In this document: positions 9,544 through 18,152 of the stretch, in pieces
How positions within the stretch are numbered: position 1 is the first letter of the stretch
Layout of the letters: every line of letters starts with the position of its first letter
Source of the DNA: Rhodospirillaceae bacterium
GTDB taxonomy: Bacteria; Pseudomonadota; Alphaproteobacteria; UBA8366
DNA length: 52,990 nt
Direction: 5' to 3'
Assembly: GCA_002716125.1 (NCBI GenBank)
Contig: PAZH01000042.1
Location: forward strand, 1-52,990
The notes under the pieces: generated by a model
Database searches by the model: none
Told to the model about the DNA's origin: nothing
Seen by the model: the letters and a program-made list of their open reading frames with translations, nothing else
Position numbers and translations under genes: made by a program

Positions 9544-10764
9544 ATGTCCGCACAACAGCAAACCAACACCTATCGAAGTGGCCCGGATGAAGAGGGACAT
9601 TTTGGTATTTTCGGCGGCCGCTATGTCGCCGAAACCTTGATGCCGCTCATTCTCGAAGTCGAGAAAGCCTATGATGCGGCCTTGGCGGACCCCGCCTATC
9701 AGGAAGAGATGGACCGCTATCTGAAACATTATGTCGGCCGGCCGAGCCCGCTTTATCTTGCGGAACGGCTGACGGCGCATTTCGGCGGGGCGAAGATCTA
9801 CTTCAAGCGGGACGAGCTCAACCATACGGGCGCGCACAAGATCAACAACACGATCGGCCAAATTCTATTGGCCCGTCGGATGGGCAAGAAACGCATCATT
9901 GCGGAGACCGGCGCCGGCCAACACGGCGTGGCGACGGCGACCGTCTGTGCCCTATTTGATCTGCCCTGTGTCGTCTACATGGGCGCGAAAGACATCGAGC
10001 GGCAGAAACCGAACGTGTTTCGCATGAAATTGCTCGGCGCCGAAATTGTGCCGGTCGAGAGTGGATCGAATTCCCTGAAAGACGCGATGAACGAAGCGCT
10101 GCGCGACTGGGTCGCCAACGTCGAGGACACCTATTACATCATTGGCACGGCGGCCGGACCGCATCCGTATCCCGCGATGGTGCGGAACTTCCAGTCGGTG
10201 ATCGGCGACGAAGTCCGCGAGCAGATGCAGGAGGCCGAGGGTCGCCTGCCGGATACGCTGGTGGCATGTATTGGCGGCGGTTCGAATGCGATTGGCTTGT
10301 TCCACCCGTTCCTCGACGACCCGTCGGTTCAGATGTACGGCGTCGAAGCGGCCGGCAAGGGCCTCGATACAGACGAGCATGCGGCGTCTCTGACGGGCGG
10401 AGCACCGGGCGTCCTGCACGGTAACCGGACGTATCTGCTGATGGACGACGACGGTCAGATAGAGGAAGCGCACTCGATTTCCGCCGGCTTGGATTATCCG
10501 GGGATCGGACCCGAGCATTCTTGGCTGAAGGAGATCGATCGCGTTCAATATGTCTCGTCGACGGATATGGAAGCGTTGGATGCCTTCCAGCTTTGCTCTC
10601 GCTTGGAGGGGATCATCCCGGCGCTTGAGCCTTCGCATGCCTTGGCGCATGTCGGACGCATCGCCGCAGACCTGCCGAAAGATCATCTGATCTGCATGAA
10701 TATGTGCGGGCGCGGCGACAAGGACATCTTCACGGTCGCCGAAGCGTTGGGACAAGAAATATGA
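9544..10764 (+). CDS. trpB: tryptophan synthase beta chain
   Basis: The 406-residue PLP subunit that joins indole and serine. PLP lysine K99 lies in [10 protein letters not shown]. The catalytic glutamate is in AETGAGQHG. The phosphate-cup sequence is [10 protein letters not shown], and the late loop is [24 protein letters not shown] near the N-terminus is standard. Its stop overlaps the trpA start (ATGA at 10761-10764), consistent with coupled synthesis of the alpha2beta2 complex. Confidence 0.97.
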   Translation: MSAQQQTNTYRSGPDEEGHFGIFGGRYVAETLMPLILEVEKAYDAALADPAYQEEMDRYLKHYVGRPSPLYLAERLTAHFGGAKIYFKRDELNHTGAHKINNTIGQILLARRMGKKRIIAETGAGQHGVATATVCALFDLPCVVYMGAKDIERQKPNVFRMKLLGAEIVPVESGSNSLKDAMNEALRDWVANVEDTYYIIGTAAGPHPYPAMVRNFQSVIGDEVREQMQEAEGRLPDTLVACIGGGSNAIGLFHPFLDDPSVQMYGVEAAGKGLDTDEHAASLTGGAPGVLHGNRTYLLMDDDGQIEEAHSISAGLDYPGIGPEHSWLKEIDRVQYVSSTDMEALDAFQLCSRLEGIIPALEPSHALAHVGRIAADLPKDHLICMNMCGRGDKDIFTVAEALGQEI

Positions 10765-11597
10765 GCGGCGCGCAAGCGGATGGACGGATCGAGCGGCGTT
10801 TCGCCGCCCTGAAAGAAGAGGGCCGTGGCGGTCTTGTCACTTTCGTGACGGCCGGCGATCCGAATGAGGCGGTCTCGCGTGAGATCGTCTTGGGTCTGCC
10901 GGCGGCGGGTGCGGATTTGATCGAACTCGGCATGCCCTTTTCCGATCCGATGGCCGATGGGCCGTCGGTTCAGGCCTCGTCGCTGCGGGCGTTGGCGAAT
11001 GGAGCATCGTTGCGGAGTACGCTGTCTTTGGTACGGGACTTCCGGGCCACGGACGACGACACGCCGATCATACTGATGGGTTACTACAACCCGATCTACA
11101 TTTACGGCGTCGATGCCTTCCTGCGCGACGCCAAGGAAGCGGGTATCGATGGCCTTATTCTGGTCGACCTGCCGCCGGAAGAAGACGCGGAATTGTGTCT
11201 GCCGGCTATCGAGGCGGGGATCCGCTGGATTCGTTTGGCGACGCCGACAACCGACGAAGTGCGCCTGCCGAAGGTACTGAACAATGCCAGTGGTTTCGTC
11301 TATTATGTCTCTATTCTCGGTATTACGGGGACTGCATCCGTGCCAGAACAAGCGACGCGAGAGGCTGTGGCCTATCTAAAATCTCACACCGATCTTCCGG
11401 TTGCGGTCGGCTTTGGCATCAAGACGCCGGAGATGGCGGCGACCATTTCGCGCAATGCGGACGCCGCGGTGGTCGGTTCCGCCATCGTCGACCGGGTCCT
11501 CGATGGGCTGGACGAAAATGGCGTGCCGGGTCCTGGAACAGCGCAAAATGTGCTCGATTTCGTCCGCGAGCTGGCCGACGGAGTGCGCGGAAAATGA
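10761..11597 (+). CDS. trpA: tryptophan synthase alpha chain
   Basis: A 278-residue barrel that cleaves indole-3-glycerol phosphate. The catalytic pair are E55 in [10 protein letters not shown] and D66 in MADGPS. FVTAGDP near residue 28, [26 protein letters not shown] and the phosphate loop VGFGIKTPE are all present. I use the ATG at 10761, which overlaps the trpB stop. A longer frame upstream lies wholly inside trpB. The end overlaps the accD start by four bases. Confidence 0.97.
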   Translation: MSGAQADGRIERRFAALKEEGRGGLVTFVTAGDPNEAVSREIVLGLPAAGADLIELGMPFSDPMADGPSVQASSLRALANGASLRSTLSLVRDFRATDDDTPIILMGYYNPIYIYGVDAFLRDAKEAGIDGLILVDLPPEEDAELCLPAIEAGIRWIRLATPTTDEVRLPKVLNNASGFVYYVSILGITGTASVPEQATREAVAYLKSHTDLPVAVGFGIKTPEMAATISRNADAAVVGSAIVDRVLDGLDENGVPGPGTAQNVLDFVRELADGVRGK

Positions 11598-12490
11598 GTT
11601 GGCTCACGAACTTCGTGAGGCCGAAAATTCGGGCCTTGGTCAAACGCAAGGATGTCCCGGACAATCTCTGGACGAAATGTGACAGCTGCGGCCAGATGAT
11701 CTTTCACCGCGATCTGCAGGCCAACCTGCATGTCTGTCAGAATTGCGGTCATCATATGCGTATCCCCTTGGCCGAACGTTTGGCGATGCTGTTCGACGAG
11801 GGCGAGTTCACCCGCATCGATTTACCCGATGTCGTCGGTGATCCGCTCAAGTTCCGGGACGATAAACGTTATACCGACCGGCTGAAGGAAGCGCGCAATA
11901 AGACCGGCGAGACTGATGCCGCAATTGTCGCGCACGGCAAGCTGGATGGCGTCGATGTCGTCATTGCCGGCCTAAACTTTGCGTTTATGGGCGGCTCGAT
12001 GGGTGTCGCTGTGGGCGAAGCTTTGGTGGCGGCCTCGGAATTGGCGGTCGAACGTAAGGCTCCCTTGATCGCGATTACCGCGTCGGGCGGTGCGCGCATG
12101 CAGGAAGGGGCCCTATCCTTGATGCAGATGCCGCGCACGGTGATCGCGGTGCAGATGGTGAAGGAAGCGGGGCTGCCCTATATCGTGTTACTGACCGATC
12201 CGACAACAGGCGGCGTTTCTGCAAGTTTCGCGATGTTAGGTGACGTCCATATCACGGAACCTGGGGCGATGATCGGTTTCGCCGGTGCCCGCGTCATCGA
12301 GCAGACCGTGCGCGAGACCCTGCCTGAGGATTTCCAGACCGCCGAGTATCTCCTCGAGCACGGCATGGTGGATATTGTCGCCAAACGGCCGGAGCTGCGC
12401 GATACGCTGGCGCGCGTCGTCCGACTATTGCGTCATCCGCGCCCGGAAGTGAACGAGAAGGCGGAACTGTTGCCGGCGCCGAGCGCCTAG
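11594..12490 (+). CDS. accD: acetyl-CoA carboxylase carboxyltransferase subunit beta
   Basis: The beta half of the carboxyltransferase that makes malonyl-CoA; its partner accA lies at 38.3 kb. The N-terminal zinc ribbon has C29, C32, C48 and C51 (CDSC...CQNC). The crotonase-like core includes [16 protein letters not shown], the oxyanion segment [36 protein letters not shown] and [11 protein letters not shown]. The ATG at 11594, overlapping the trpA stop, gives 298 residues, the usual length. The order trpA-accD-folC is common in Proteobacteria. Confidence 0.96.
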   Translation: MSWLTNFVRPKIRALVKRKDVPDNLWTKCDSCGQMIFHRDLQANLHVCQNCGHHMRIPLAERLAMLFDEGEFTRIDLPDVVGDPLKFRDDKRYTDRLKEARNKTGETDAAIVAHGKLDGVDVVIAGLNFAFMGGSMGVAVGEALVAASELAVERKAPLIAITASGGARMQEGALSLMQMPRTVIAVQMVKEAGLPYIVLLTDPTTGGVSASFAMLGDVHITEPGAMIGFAGARVIEQTVRETLPEDFQTAEYLLEHGMVDIVAKRPELRDTLARVVRLLRHPRPEVNEKAELLPAPSA

Positions 12491-12505
12491 GCACGGATCA
12501 TCATC

Positions 12506-13780
12506 GTGGCGAAGAGCGACGCTATTCTGGAGCGCTTGCTGCGCCTTCATCCGAAAAAGATCGATCTTTCACTCGACCGGGTTCTGCATCTCCTGGACAG
12601 GCTTGGACGGCCGCACGAGAAACTGCCGCCGGTGGTCCATGTGGCGGGGACCAACGGTAAAGGGTCGAGCATCGCCTTCATGCGCGCGATGCTGGAAGCC
12701 GCCGGCTACCGGGCGCATGTTTATACCTCGCCGCACCTTGTACGCTTTAATGAACGGATTCGTCTGGCCGGCGAGTTGATCTCGGAAGCCGCTTTATCGG
12801 CGTTGCTCGAAGATTGCGAGACGGCGAACCGAGGCGATTCCATCACCTATTTCGAGATCACGACGGCAGCGGCTTTCAAAGCGTTCGCCGAGACGCCAGC
12901 GGACATCGTTTTGCTCGAATGCGGGCTCGGCGGCCGTTACGACGCCACCACCGTTGTTGCCCACCCGGCATTGACCGCAATCACCCCGGTCTCGATGGAC
13001 CATATGCAATTCTTGGGCGACACATTGGCGGAGATTGCTGGGGAAAAGGCCGCCATACAGAAACCCGGCGTCGTCTCCGTAATCGGCGCCCAAACGGATA
13101 TTCCCCTGCGTGTGATCGAAGACGAGGCTTCGGCCCGGGGGGCGTCGCTCCATCGCATGGACGTCGAATGGACCGCAAGCCGAGAGGCGGAACATCTCGT
13201 TTTTGACGGTGTTCGGCGATTTCCGTTACCCGGATTGCCGGGGCCTCATCAGATTGCGAACGCGGGACTGGCGATCGCCTGTATCGATAAGCTGGATGAA
13301 TTCAAGGTTGGCGACGACGCCATCGCACAAGGTCTCCGCCACGTTGATTGGCCCGCGCGGGTGCAGCGGCTGACGTCGGGGCCGCTTATTGATGCTTTGC
13401 CGGGTGGTTGGGAATTGTGGCTCGACGGCGGCCACAACGCCGCGGCCGGCGAAACGCTGGCCGCGGTCGCGGCGGATTGGGCCGAGGCCCCGCTGCACCT
13501 CGTCTTCGGGATGCTCGACAGCAAAGAGCCTGCCGCGTTCTTGCGCCCGCTTGTCGCCCGGATAGAGGCACTGCACGCGATTGCCATTCCAGGCGAAGAC
13601 GCGAGCCTGTCTGCTGACGCGGCGGCCGCCGCGGCCAAGAACCTCGGCATCGTCGCCACGCCTGCGGAAGACGTCGGTGCGGCGCTCGCGGCGATTTCCG
13701 CGAATGCGACCGCGCCCGGCCGAATCCTAATCTGCGGCTCGCTCTATCTTGCGGGGCAAGTCCTCGCCGACAACGCCTAG
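12506..13780 (+). CDS. folC: bifunctional dihydrofolate / folylpolyglutamate synthase
   Basis: Adds glutamate to dihydropteroate and to reduced folates (Mur-ligase fold). The ATP loop is VAGTNGKGSS near residue 47. It is followed by YTSPHLVRFNERI, the magnesium-site TYFEITTAAAF, LECGLGGRYDATTVV, ITPVSMDHMQFLG, and a C-terminal domain with LDGGHNAAAG. 424 residues with a GTG start at 12506 match the family. It ends four bases into the convergent thiolase-fold gene. Confidence 0.94.
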   Translation: MAKSDAILERLLRLHPKKIDLSLDRVLHLLDRLGRPHEKLPPVVHVAGTNGKGSSIAFMRAMLEAAGYRAHVYTSPHLVRFNERIRLAGELISEAALSALLEDCETANRGDSITYFEITTAAAFKAFAETPADIVLLECGLGGRYDATTVVAHPALTAITPVSMDHMQFLGDTLAEIAGEKAAIQKPGVVSVIGAQTDIPLRVIEDEASARGASLHRMDVEWTASREAEHLVFDGVRRFPLPGLPGPHQIANAGLAIACIDKLDEFKVGDDAIAQGLRHVDWPARVQRLTSGPLIDALPGGWELWLDGGHNAAAGETLAAVAADWAEAPLHLVFGMLDSKEPAAFLRPLVARIEALHAIAIPGEDASLSADAAAAAAKNLGIVATPAEDVGAALAAISANATAPGRILICGSLYLAGQVLADNA

Positions 13781-14928
13781 AGCGTATCTTCGCTCCCCAG
13801 GATCACCGTACATTGGCTCGACAGCACGCCGCCGTTGCCGTGGGCGAGGGTGAGGTTCACGTTGTCCTGTTGGCGATCGCCGCACACGCCTTGAATCTGA
13901 CGCGCCGCTTCGATCAGGACGAGTAGTCCGTACATCCCCGGGTGACAGTAAGACAGCCCGCCGCCCGATGTGTTGACGGCAAGCTCGCCGCCGGGTGCGA
14001 TCCGGCCGCCGGAGACGAACGCGCCGCCTTCGCCTTTCTTGCAATACCCCAAGTCTTCCAAGAACAGGATGACGTTGATCGTAAACGCGTCGTAGAGCGC
14101 CAGGACGTCGATATCCTCGGCTTTGACCCCGGCGCGCTCGAACGCCAGGGCGCCCGAAATGGCGGTCCCCGATGTGGTCAAGTCCGGCATCTGGCTGATC
14201 ATTGCATGGGTGATCGCCTCACCGGTGCCGAGCAGATAGGCAGGTTTCTGCTTCAAGTCTTTCGCCCGTTCCGGCGTGGTGACGACGATCGCGCCGCCGC
14301 CGTCGGTGACGAGACAACAGTCGCGGACCGTGAACGGATGACTGACCATGCGGGCGTTCAATACGTCGTCGACCGTGAGGTCGTCCGTCATGAAGGATTT
14401 GGGGTTGAGTTGTGCCCATTTTCGCGCCGCAACGGCCACTTCCGCGATTTGCTCGCGGGTGGTGCCGAACTCATGCATGTGGCGCGAGGCGGCCAACGCG
14501 TAAGCGCTCGGCGGCATCATCGGCTTGTAAGGATCCTCGTAAGGGTTCGGCTCCCGTGCCGAGGCCGTCGCCCGGCCGACCGTGCGTTGCGTGCTGCCAT
14601 AGGCGACGACGACGGTCTCGCACATGCCCGAGGCGATAGCGGCTTGCGCGTGGGTCAGGTGCGCCATGAAGGAAGAGCCGCCGATCTGCGTTGAATCGAA
14701 ATATTTCGGCTGGATGCCGAGATATTCGACCAGCGACATAGCGGCCATGCGCGATTGGCTGGCGGCGACGAAGATGCCGTCGACATCGCCGAGCGTGAGC
14801 CCACAATCGTCGAGGGCGCGCATCGTGCCCTGTGCCATGAGGTCGATGGGAGACATATCGGGTGCGACGGCACCGAGATCCGATTCCGCCGTGCCGACTA
14901 TGGCGGCGTTGCCGCGTACGTTACTCAT
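13777..14928 (-). CDS. thiolase-fold (SCP-x/Ltp2-like) protein lacking both catalytic cysteines
   Basis: A 383-residue thiolase-superfamily protein of the lipid-transfer/SCP-x branch. Where thiolases carry the nucleophilic cysteine (about residue 89), this protein reads QIGGSSFMAH, with S85 and S86. Where they carry the C-terminal CxG, it has HGNGG (H363). The GHP-type histidine is kept in YCHPG (H329). This pattern matches Ltp2-type retro-aldolases of steroid side-chain breakdown, which work with a DUF35 partner, and a DUF35 gene lies immediately upstream with no intergenic base. I infer C-C cleavage of a beta-hydroxyacyl-CoA rather than thiolysis. Database names such as acetyl-CoA acetyltransferase would be misleading here. 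Confidence 0.85.
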   Translation of the reverse strand: MSNVRGNAAIVGTAESDLGAVAPDMSPIDLMAQGTMRALDDCGLTLGDVDGIFVAASQSRMAAMSLVEYLGIQPKYFDSTQIGGSSFMAHLTHAQAAIASGMCETVVVAYGSTQRTVGRATASAREPNPYEDPYKPMMPPSAYALAASRHMHEFGTTREQIAEVAVAARKWAQLNPKSFMTDDLTVDDVLNARMVSHPFTVRDCCLVTDGGGAIVVTTPERAKDLKQKPAYLLGTGEAITHAMISQMPDLTTSGTAISGALAFERAGVKAEDIDVLALYDAFTINVILFLEDLGYCKKGEGGAFVSGGRIAPGGELAVNTSGGGLSYCHPGMYGLLVLIEAARQIQGVCGDRQQDNVNLTLAHGNGGVLSSQCTVILGSEDTL

Positions 14929-15312
14929 CTATGCGCCCTCCGCCGGATCGAATACGGGATGGACAGGTTCGTCATCCGTGCCGGGGACCATGCGGACTTT
15001 CACCCGCATGCCGACTTTCACCTCGAGAGGGTCGATGCCTTCGACGCGGCTCATCATGCGGTAGCCTTCGTCGAGATCGATCAAGGAAACGTCGTAAGGA
15101 TTGCCGCCGCGCGGGAACAGGGTGGTCGTCGCGTAGACCGTTCCCATGCCTTTGCTGACCTTCCATTCGAGGTCCGTCGCACCGGTGCCCGGCGCCGTGA
15201 GCCTCGGATAGAAGAAGGCTTTACCGTCGGGGTCGACCTGATAGGCCAACTCGCCCTTCTCGCAATGCTCGCGAAAGACTGCGAGCGGTGATTTCTCCAC
15301 TGCCTCGGACAT
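14929..15312 (-). CDS. DUF35 OB-fold protein, partner of the thiolase-fold gene
   Basis: A 127-residue protein with the DUF35 OB-fold core: GMGTVYATTTLFPRGG, then YDVSLIDLDEGYRMMSRVEG, and VKVGMRVKVR near the end. These proteins bind thiolase-like enzymes, and some complete an acyl-CoA or aldolase active site. The usual N-terminal rubredoxin-like zinc knuckle (two CxxC) is absent; only one cysteine remains in the whole chain, and the region reads GKAFFYPRLTAPGTG. I chose ATG 15312, preceded by AAAGGGAAAG; an in-frame start at 15345 is possible. It directly precedes the thiolase-fold gene on the same strand, so the two are an operon and probably a complex. Confidence 0.82.
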   Translation of the reverse strand: MSEAVEKSPLAVFREHCEKGELAYQVDPDGKAFFYPRLTAPGTGATDLEWKVSKGMGTVYATTTLFPRGGNPYDVSLIDLDEGYRMMSRVEGIDPLEVKVGMRVKVRMVPGTDDEPVHPVFDPAEGA

Positions 15313-15431
15313 GCTGCTTTCCCTTTTCTCGTTCTGTGGCGTCATAAAATCGCCGCGTTGACCGATCTATGGCGATCTCCCACAGGCGCAAGCGGTATCC
15401 GCCGTTTCACGATAGAAGTTCTCACCCGAAC

Positions 15432-15446
15432 CTGAGAGTTTCTCAG
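15432..15446. promoter_or_regulatory. 15-bp palindrome in the divergent promoter region
   Basis: CTGAGA-GTT-TCTCAG is a perfect 6-3-6 inverted repeat between the DUF35 gene (minus) and the selenoprotein gene (plus), about 92 bases before the latter. It has the size of a dimeric repressor operator, but no regulator can be assigned. Confidence 0.45.
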
Positions 15447-15480
15447 TTGTCGTCATTTGACCGACCGTCTAGTAGTTGTC

Positions 15481-15497
15481 CCAGTAACTTAAACTGG
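15481..15497. promoter_or_regulatory. inverted repeat CCAGT-N7-ACTGG before the selenoprotein gene
   Basis: Perfect 5-bp arms around AACTTAA, ending 40 bases before the ATG at 15538. It may be an operator. A TTGACC at 15457-15462 upstream could be a -35 element, but I see no convincing -10. Confidence 0.35.
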
Positions 15498-15537
15498 CCG
15501 GCTTGCGTCTCTGCAAACGGCTAAATTGGAGAAACGA

Positions 15538-16182
15538 ATGTCACTAGCTGCAAAGCTGGATGAACTTCGCGCCGCCTCTGCGAAACGTATTCCGGAGGAT
15601 AAGCGAGTCATCATGGGGGCTGCGACCAAGGAATTGGCCGAGTCCAACATCATGGATGGCGTGATCAAGGTGGGCGATCGCCTGCCGGCTTTCTCGCTGC
15701 CCAACTCTTTCGACGAGACGATTGAATCTTCTGAATTGCTCGCCGCCGGACCGGTTGTTTTGACCGTGTTCCGCGGCGTTTGGTGACCCTACTGTAATGC
15801 AGAGCTGTATGCTTTGCAGGCAGTCAACGACCAAATCGAAGCTTTGGGTGCAACCGTTGTCGCGTTGACCCCGCAGATTCCTCAGAAGAACCAAGAGATG
15901 ATCGACAAGAACGAGCTTTCTTTCGATCTCCTGCACGACGCGGGAAACACCTATGCGGACAAGCTCGGCTTGCGCTTTACGGTGCCGTCGGCCGTCCAGG
16001 ATATCTATAACCAGTTCGGTATCGATTTGCCGGGCGGCAATGGCGACAACAGCGGAACCTTGCCGATGCCGGGTCGATTCGTGATCGACCAAGGTGGTAT
16101 TGTCCGCGCCGTCGACGTCCATCCGGACTACACGCGCCGGCCGGAGCCTGAAAAGACGATTGAAGATTTGAAGGCGCTCTAA
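15538..16182 (+). CDS. peroxiredoxin-like selenoprotein (UPYC redox motif, in-frame TGA = Sec83)
   Basis: Thioredoxin-fold protein of the AhpC/TSA (peroxiredoxin-like) superfamily, probably reducing peroxides or disulfides. The frame from ATG 15538 (GGAG six bases upstream) runs to a TGA at 15784-15786 and continues without any other stop in the same frame to TAA at about 16182, giving 214 residues including the TGA-coded one. Around it the protein reads PVVLTVFRGVW-U-PYCNAELYALQ. Family members have Cys there (RGxWCPYC), so the TGA replaces exactly the redox cysteine of CxxC, giving Sec83-Pro-Tyr-Cys86. Downstream, LGLRFTVP and GRFVIDQGGIVRAVDVHPDY are normal peroxiredoxin-like strands. A SECIS-like hairpin sits 19 nt after the TGA, and the base after it is C, the weakest termination context. 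selA, selB, selC and selD are not in this window. An automatic caller would report two fragments (15538-15786 and 15814-16182). Confidence 0.88.
15791..15824 (+). promoter_or_regulatory. bacterial SECIS-like hairpin for UGA recoding
   Basis: Directly after the TGA, TGCAGAGC (15798-15805) pairs with GCTTTGCA (15811-15818) in an 8-bp stem with one G-U pair. The apical loop TGTAT (15806-15810) has a G in its second position. An outer ACTG/CAGT stem (15791-15794 with 15821-15824) is separated by a small internal loop (TAA/GG). The apical loop begins 19 nt after the TGA, within the 16-37 nt reported for bacterial SECIS elements. SelB recognises such loops. Confidence 0.75.
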
Positions 16183-16204
16183 AACGCGCGCTTTTGACGA
16201 GGGT

Positions 16205-16232
16205 AAAGGCGGTCTCTAATGAGGCCGCCTTT
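16205..16232. terminator. bidirectional intrinsic terminator
   Basis: AAAGGCGG (16205-16212) pairs with CCGCCTTT (16225-16232) and the stem continues inward through TCTC/GAGG to a TAAT loop, about 12 bp in all. Runs of A before and T after serve both strands. It separates the convergent selenoprotein and TetR genes; the TetR stop codon lies inside the hairpin. Confidence 0.88.
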
Positions 16233-16845
16233 TCTCGTTGGCGTAACCATTGCCGACCAGCAAGCGTACGGTATCGCGGGCCAGTCGGCGCAGCGCTTCC
16301 GGATCGTTCTGCGCTTTCGCGAGAACCATATGGCCTTCCATGAGGGAGAGGATCGCCGTCGCCGTATCTTCTGCGTCGACATCGTCGGCCAACTCGCCGG
16401 CTCGAATCCCATCGCGTATCGCCTGTTCGAAATAGGCGGCGATCTTCTGGAATGTCGCTGCGACCTTCTCGCGAATGACAGAATCCCGCGTCGATAGCTC
16501 GACAGCGAAATTACCGTAGCGGCAACCGGCCACGTGACCGGTACTCTTCAAACTCTCGATCAGTCCGTCCGCGAGCCGATCGGCGTAATTCGTGAATTTC
16601 TCTAGGACCGGATCGTCCGTGTCGAAGATCGGCTCGAAGACGAATTCGAGATTGCGTTGCCAGGCTCTGTCGATCATTGCCAGCGCCAGATCGCGTTTCG
16701 ATGGCCACCAATGATAAAAGCTGCCTTTGCGAGCGTCTGCAGCCTCGCATAAATCGGCGACGCTCACGGCCTCATAGCCACGCGCATACATCAGTGCATC
16801 CGCGGCCTCCAAAAGCCGTTCTCTAGAGTTCGAGCTGCGTACCAT
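16216..16845 (-). CDS. TetR/AcrR-family transcriptional regulator
   Basis: A 209-residue regulator. The N-terminal helix-turn-helix runs from about residue 8 to 55 (RLLEAADALMYARGYEAVSV, then ADLCEAADARKGSFYHWWPSK). The C-terminal ligand domain resembles the branch that includes AcuR/NemR-type regulators (GCRYGNFAVEL near residue 107). It is divergent from the LigA/LigB/hydroxylase operon across 86 bp and convergent with the selenoprotein gene, so autoregulation plus control of the aromatic operon is the simplest inference. The ligand is unknown. Confidence 0.88.
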   Translation of the reverse strand: MVRSSNSRERLLEAADALMYARGYEAVSVADLCEAADARKGSFYHWWPSKRDLALAMIDRAWQRNLEFVFEPIFDTDDPVLEKFTNYADRLADGLIESLKSTGHVAGCRYGNFAVELSTRDSVIREKVAATFQKIAAYFEQAIRDGIRAGELADDVDAEDTATAILSLMEGHMVLAKAQNDPEALRRLARDTVRLLVGNGYANEKRRPH

Positions 16846-16931
16846 CAGAAAACCCTAATCATTCTGCAATCGAAGAGCAACGCCCGGCGTTCGATCCGAA
16901 CGGTTTGCGCCGCCGCTTTGAATATCCGAAC

Positions 16932-17309
16932 ATGCAAGATATGAGCCTATATTATGTCCAAAAATTGCTTTACCAACTCAACCGTGACTCCGCCATTCGC
17001 GAAAAATTCGACGCGGATTCCGCTGGTTTGCTGAAGACTTTTGACCTCACACACGAAGAGATCGAGGCCATCAAGACGCCCGATTTAGGCCTTTTATACG
17101 TCATGGGGGTTAACGGTCAAATTCTCGTGAGCTTCGCCGCCTTGCGGGGATTTGCATGGCCGGATTACATCGCTGCATTGCAAGACGGCTTGGAACGATT
17201 CGGCCCCGTCCGAGCGGGTGTCTATGCGGAGACGGGCTATGAAGGGGTCGAAAATCACACGGCAGCGATTTTGGCGCGCAAACAAGCTGCGGCAGAGGAA
17301 GCAGGCTAG
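16932..17309 (+). CDS. extradiol dioxygenase small subunit (LigA-like)
   Basis: A 125-residue helical protein from ATG 16932, similar to LigA, the alpha subunit of protocatechuate 4,5-dioxygenase. YYVQKLLYQLNRDSAIREKF opens the domain; LTHEEIEAIKTPDLGLLYVMGVN is its most recognisable segment, where the small subunit caps the active site of LigB. There are several candidate starts (GTG/ATG from 16905 to 16941) and none has a clear ribosome site; 16932 is my choice. Its stop TAG directly abuts the ATG of the LigB gene, which fits a 1:1 complex. Confidence 0.82.
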   Translation: MQDMSLYYVQKLLYQLNRDSAIREKFDADSAGLLKTFDLTHEEIEAIKTPDLGLLYVMGVNGQILVSFAALRGFAWPDYIAALQDGLERFGPVRAGVYAETGYEGVENHTAAILARKQAAAEEAG

Positions 17310-18152
17310 ATGACTTTGGTCTTCGCCGGTGTCTGCGGCCACGGCCCCGGTTTCACGGGGCGCGCGGATCAGGCCGACCCGGGTCAACTCTCGGCAATGC
17401 ACGGCGCATTCGAAGAAATGCGGCGGCGGCTCGAAGCGGTGCGGCCGGAAGTCCTGCTGGTTGTGGCCGCGGAACATTTCGCCAACTTTTTCATGGATAA
17501 CATGCCGGGATTCGCGATGGGCATGGCGGACTATTACGATGGGCCTATCGAGGATCCGGACTGGCTCGGCATCGCGCCGGTGCGTGTGCCGGGGGTGAAG
17601 GAACTCTCGCGGCGTCTGATCGCTGATACGATGCAGGACATCGATTTGGCTTATGCCGAGGAATGGAAACTCGATCACGGAATTTTGGTGCCGTTGCATT
17701 TCCTGACGCCGGACTACCGCCTGCCGATCGTGCCTGCCAATATCAATTGCCAAGGCCCGCCCTTGCCGCCTTTGCACCGTTGCTGGGCATTCGGCGAGGC
17801 GCTGCGCCGTGCTGTTGACGGCGTGCCGGAGCGTGTTGCGATGATCGCGACGGGGGGCGTCTCGCATTGGCCGGCGACGCCCGACTCGGGAAAGATCAAC
17901 GAAGAATGGGATCGCGCGTTCCTGGATCGCGTCTTCCGGCACGACCGGGAGGCGTTGCTTGCCTATCGCGATGCGGATGTCTATCGCGATGCCGGGCAGG
18001 GGGGCTTTGAGATGCGGACCTATACCGCGCTTTCGGCCGCAACGCAGGACGCCGAGGCAGACTTAATACTGTACGAACCGATACCGATCTTCGCGGTTGG
18101 CGTGACCGTCGCCACGATGAAGATTCAAGAGAAGACGGGGGAGACCACATGA
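17310..18152 (+). CDS. extradiol ring-cleavage dioxygenase catalytic subunit (LigB superfamily)
   Basis: A 280-residue non-haem Fe(II) enzyme that would cleave a catechol beside its hydroxyls. Likely metal ligands are the histidine in VCGHGPG (H11) and that in VVAAEHFANF (about H56). A late glutamate should complete the site. KLDHGILVPLHFL contains the conserved histidine seen in LigB (DHG), and MIATGGVSHWP the GGLSH-type loop. It lies between the LigA-like subunit and an aromatic hydroxylase, overlapping the latter by ATGA. The three genes form a unit: hydroxylate a phenol, then cleave the catechol. The exact substrate is not readable. Confidence 0.87.
   Translation: MTLVFAGVCGHGPGFTGRADQADPGQLSAMHGAFEEMRRRLEAVRPEVLLVVAAEHFANFFMDNMPGFAMGMADYYDGPIEDPDWLGIAPVRVPGVKELSRRLIADTMQDIDLAYAEEWKLDHGILVPLHFLTPDYRLPIVPANINCQGPPLPPLHRCWAFGEALRRAVDGVPERVAMIATGGVSHWPATPDSGKINEEWDRAFLDRVFRHDREALLAYRDADVYRDAGQGGFEMRTYTALSAATQDAEADLILYEPIPIFAVGVTVATMKIQEKTGETT

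Noticed and set aside
15784..15786. TGA as an ordinary nonsense mutation or read error in the peroxiredoxin-like gene
   Set aside because: It is the only disruption, sits exactly at the redox cysteine and is followed by a hairpin with SECIS geometry. Selenocysteine explains it better, though resequencing could still overturn this.
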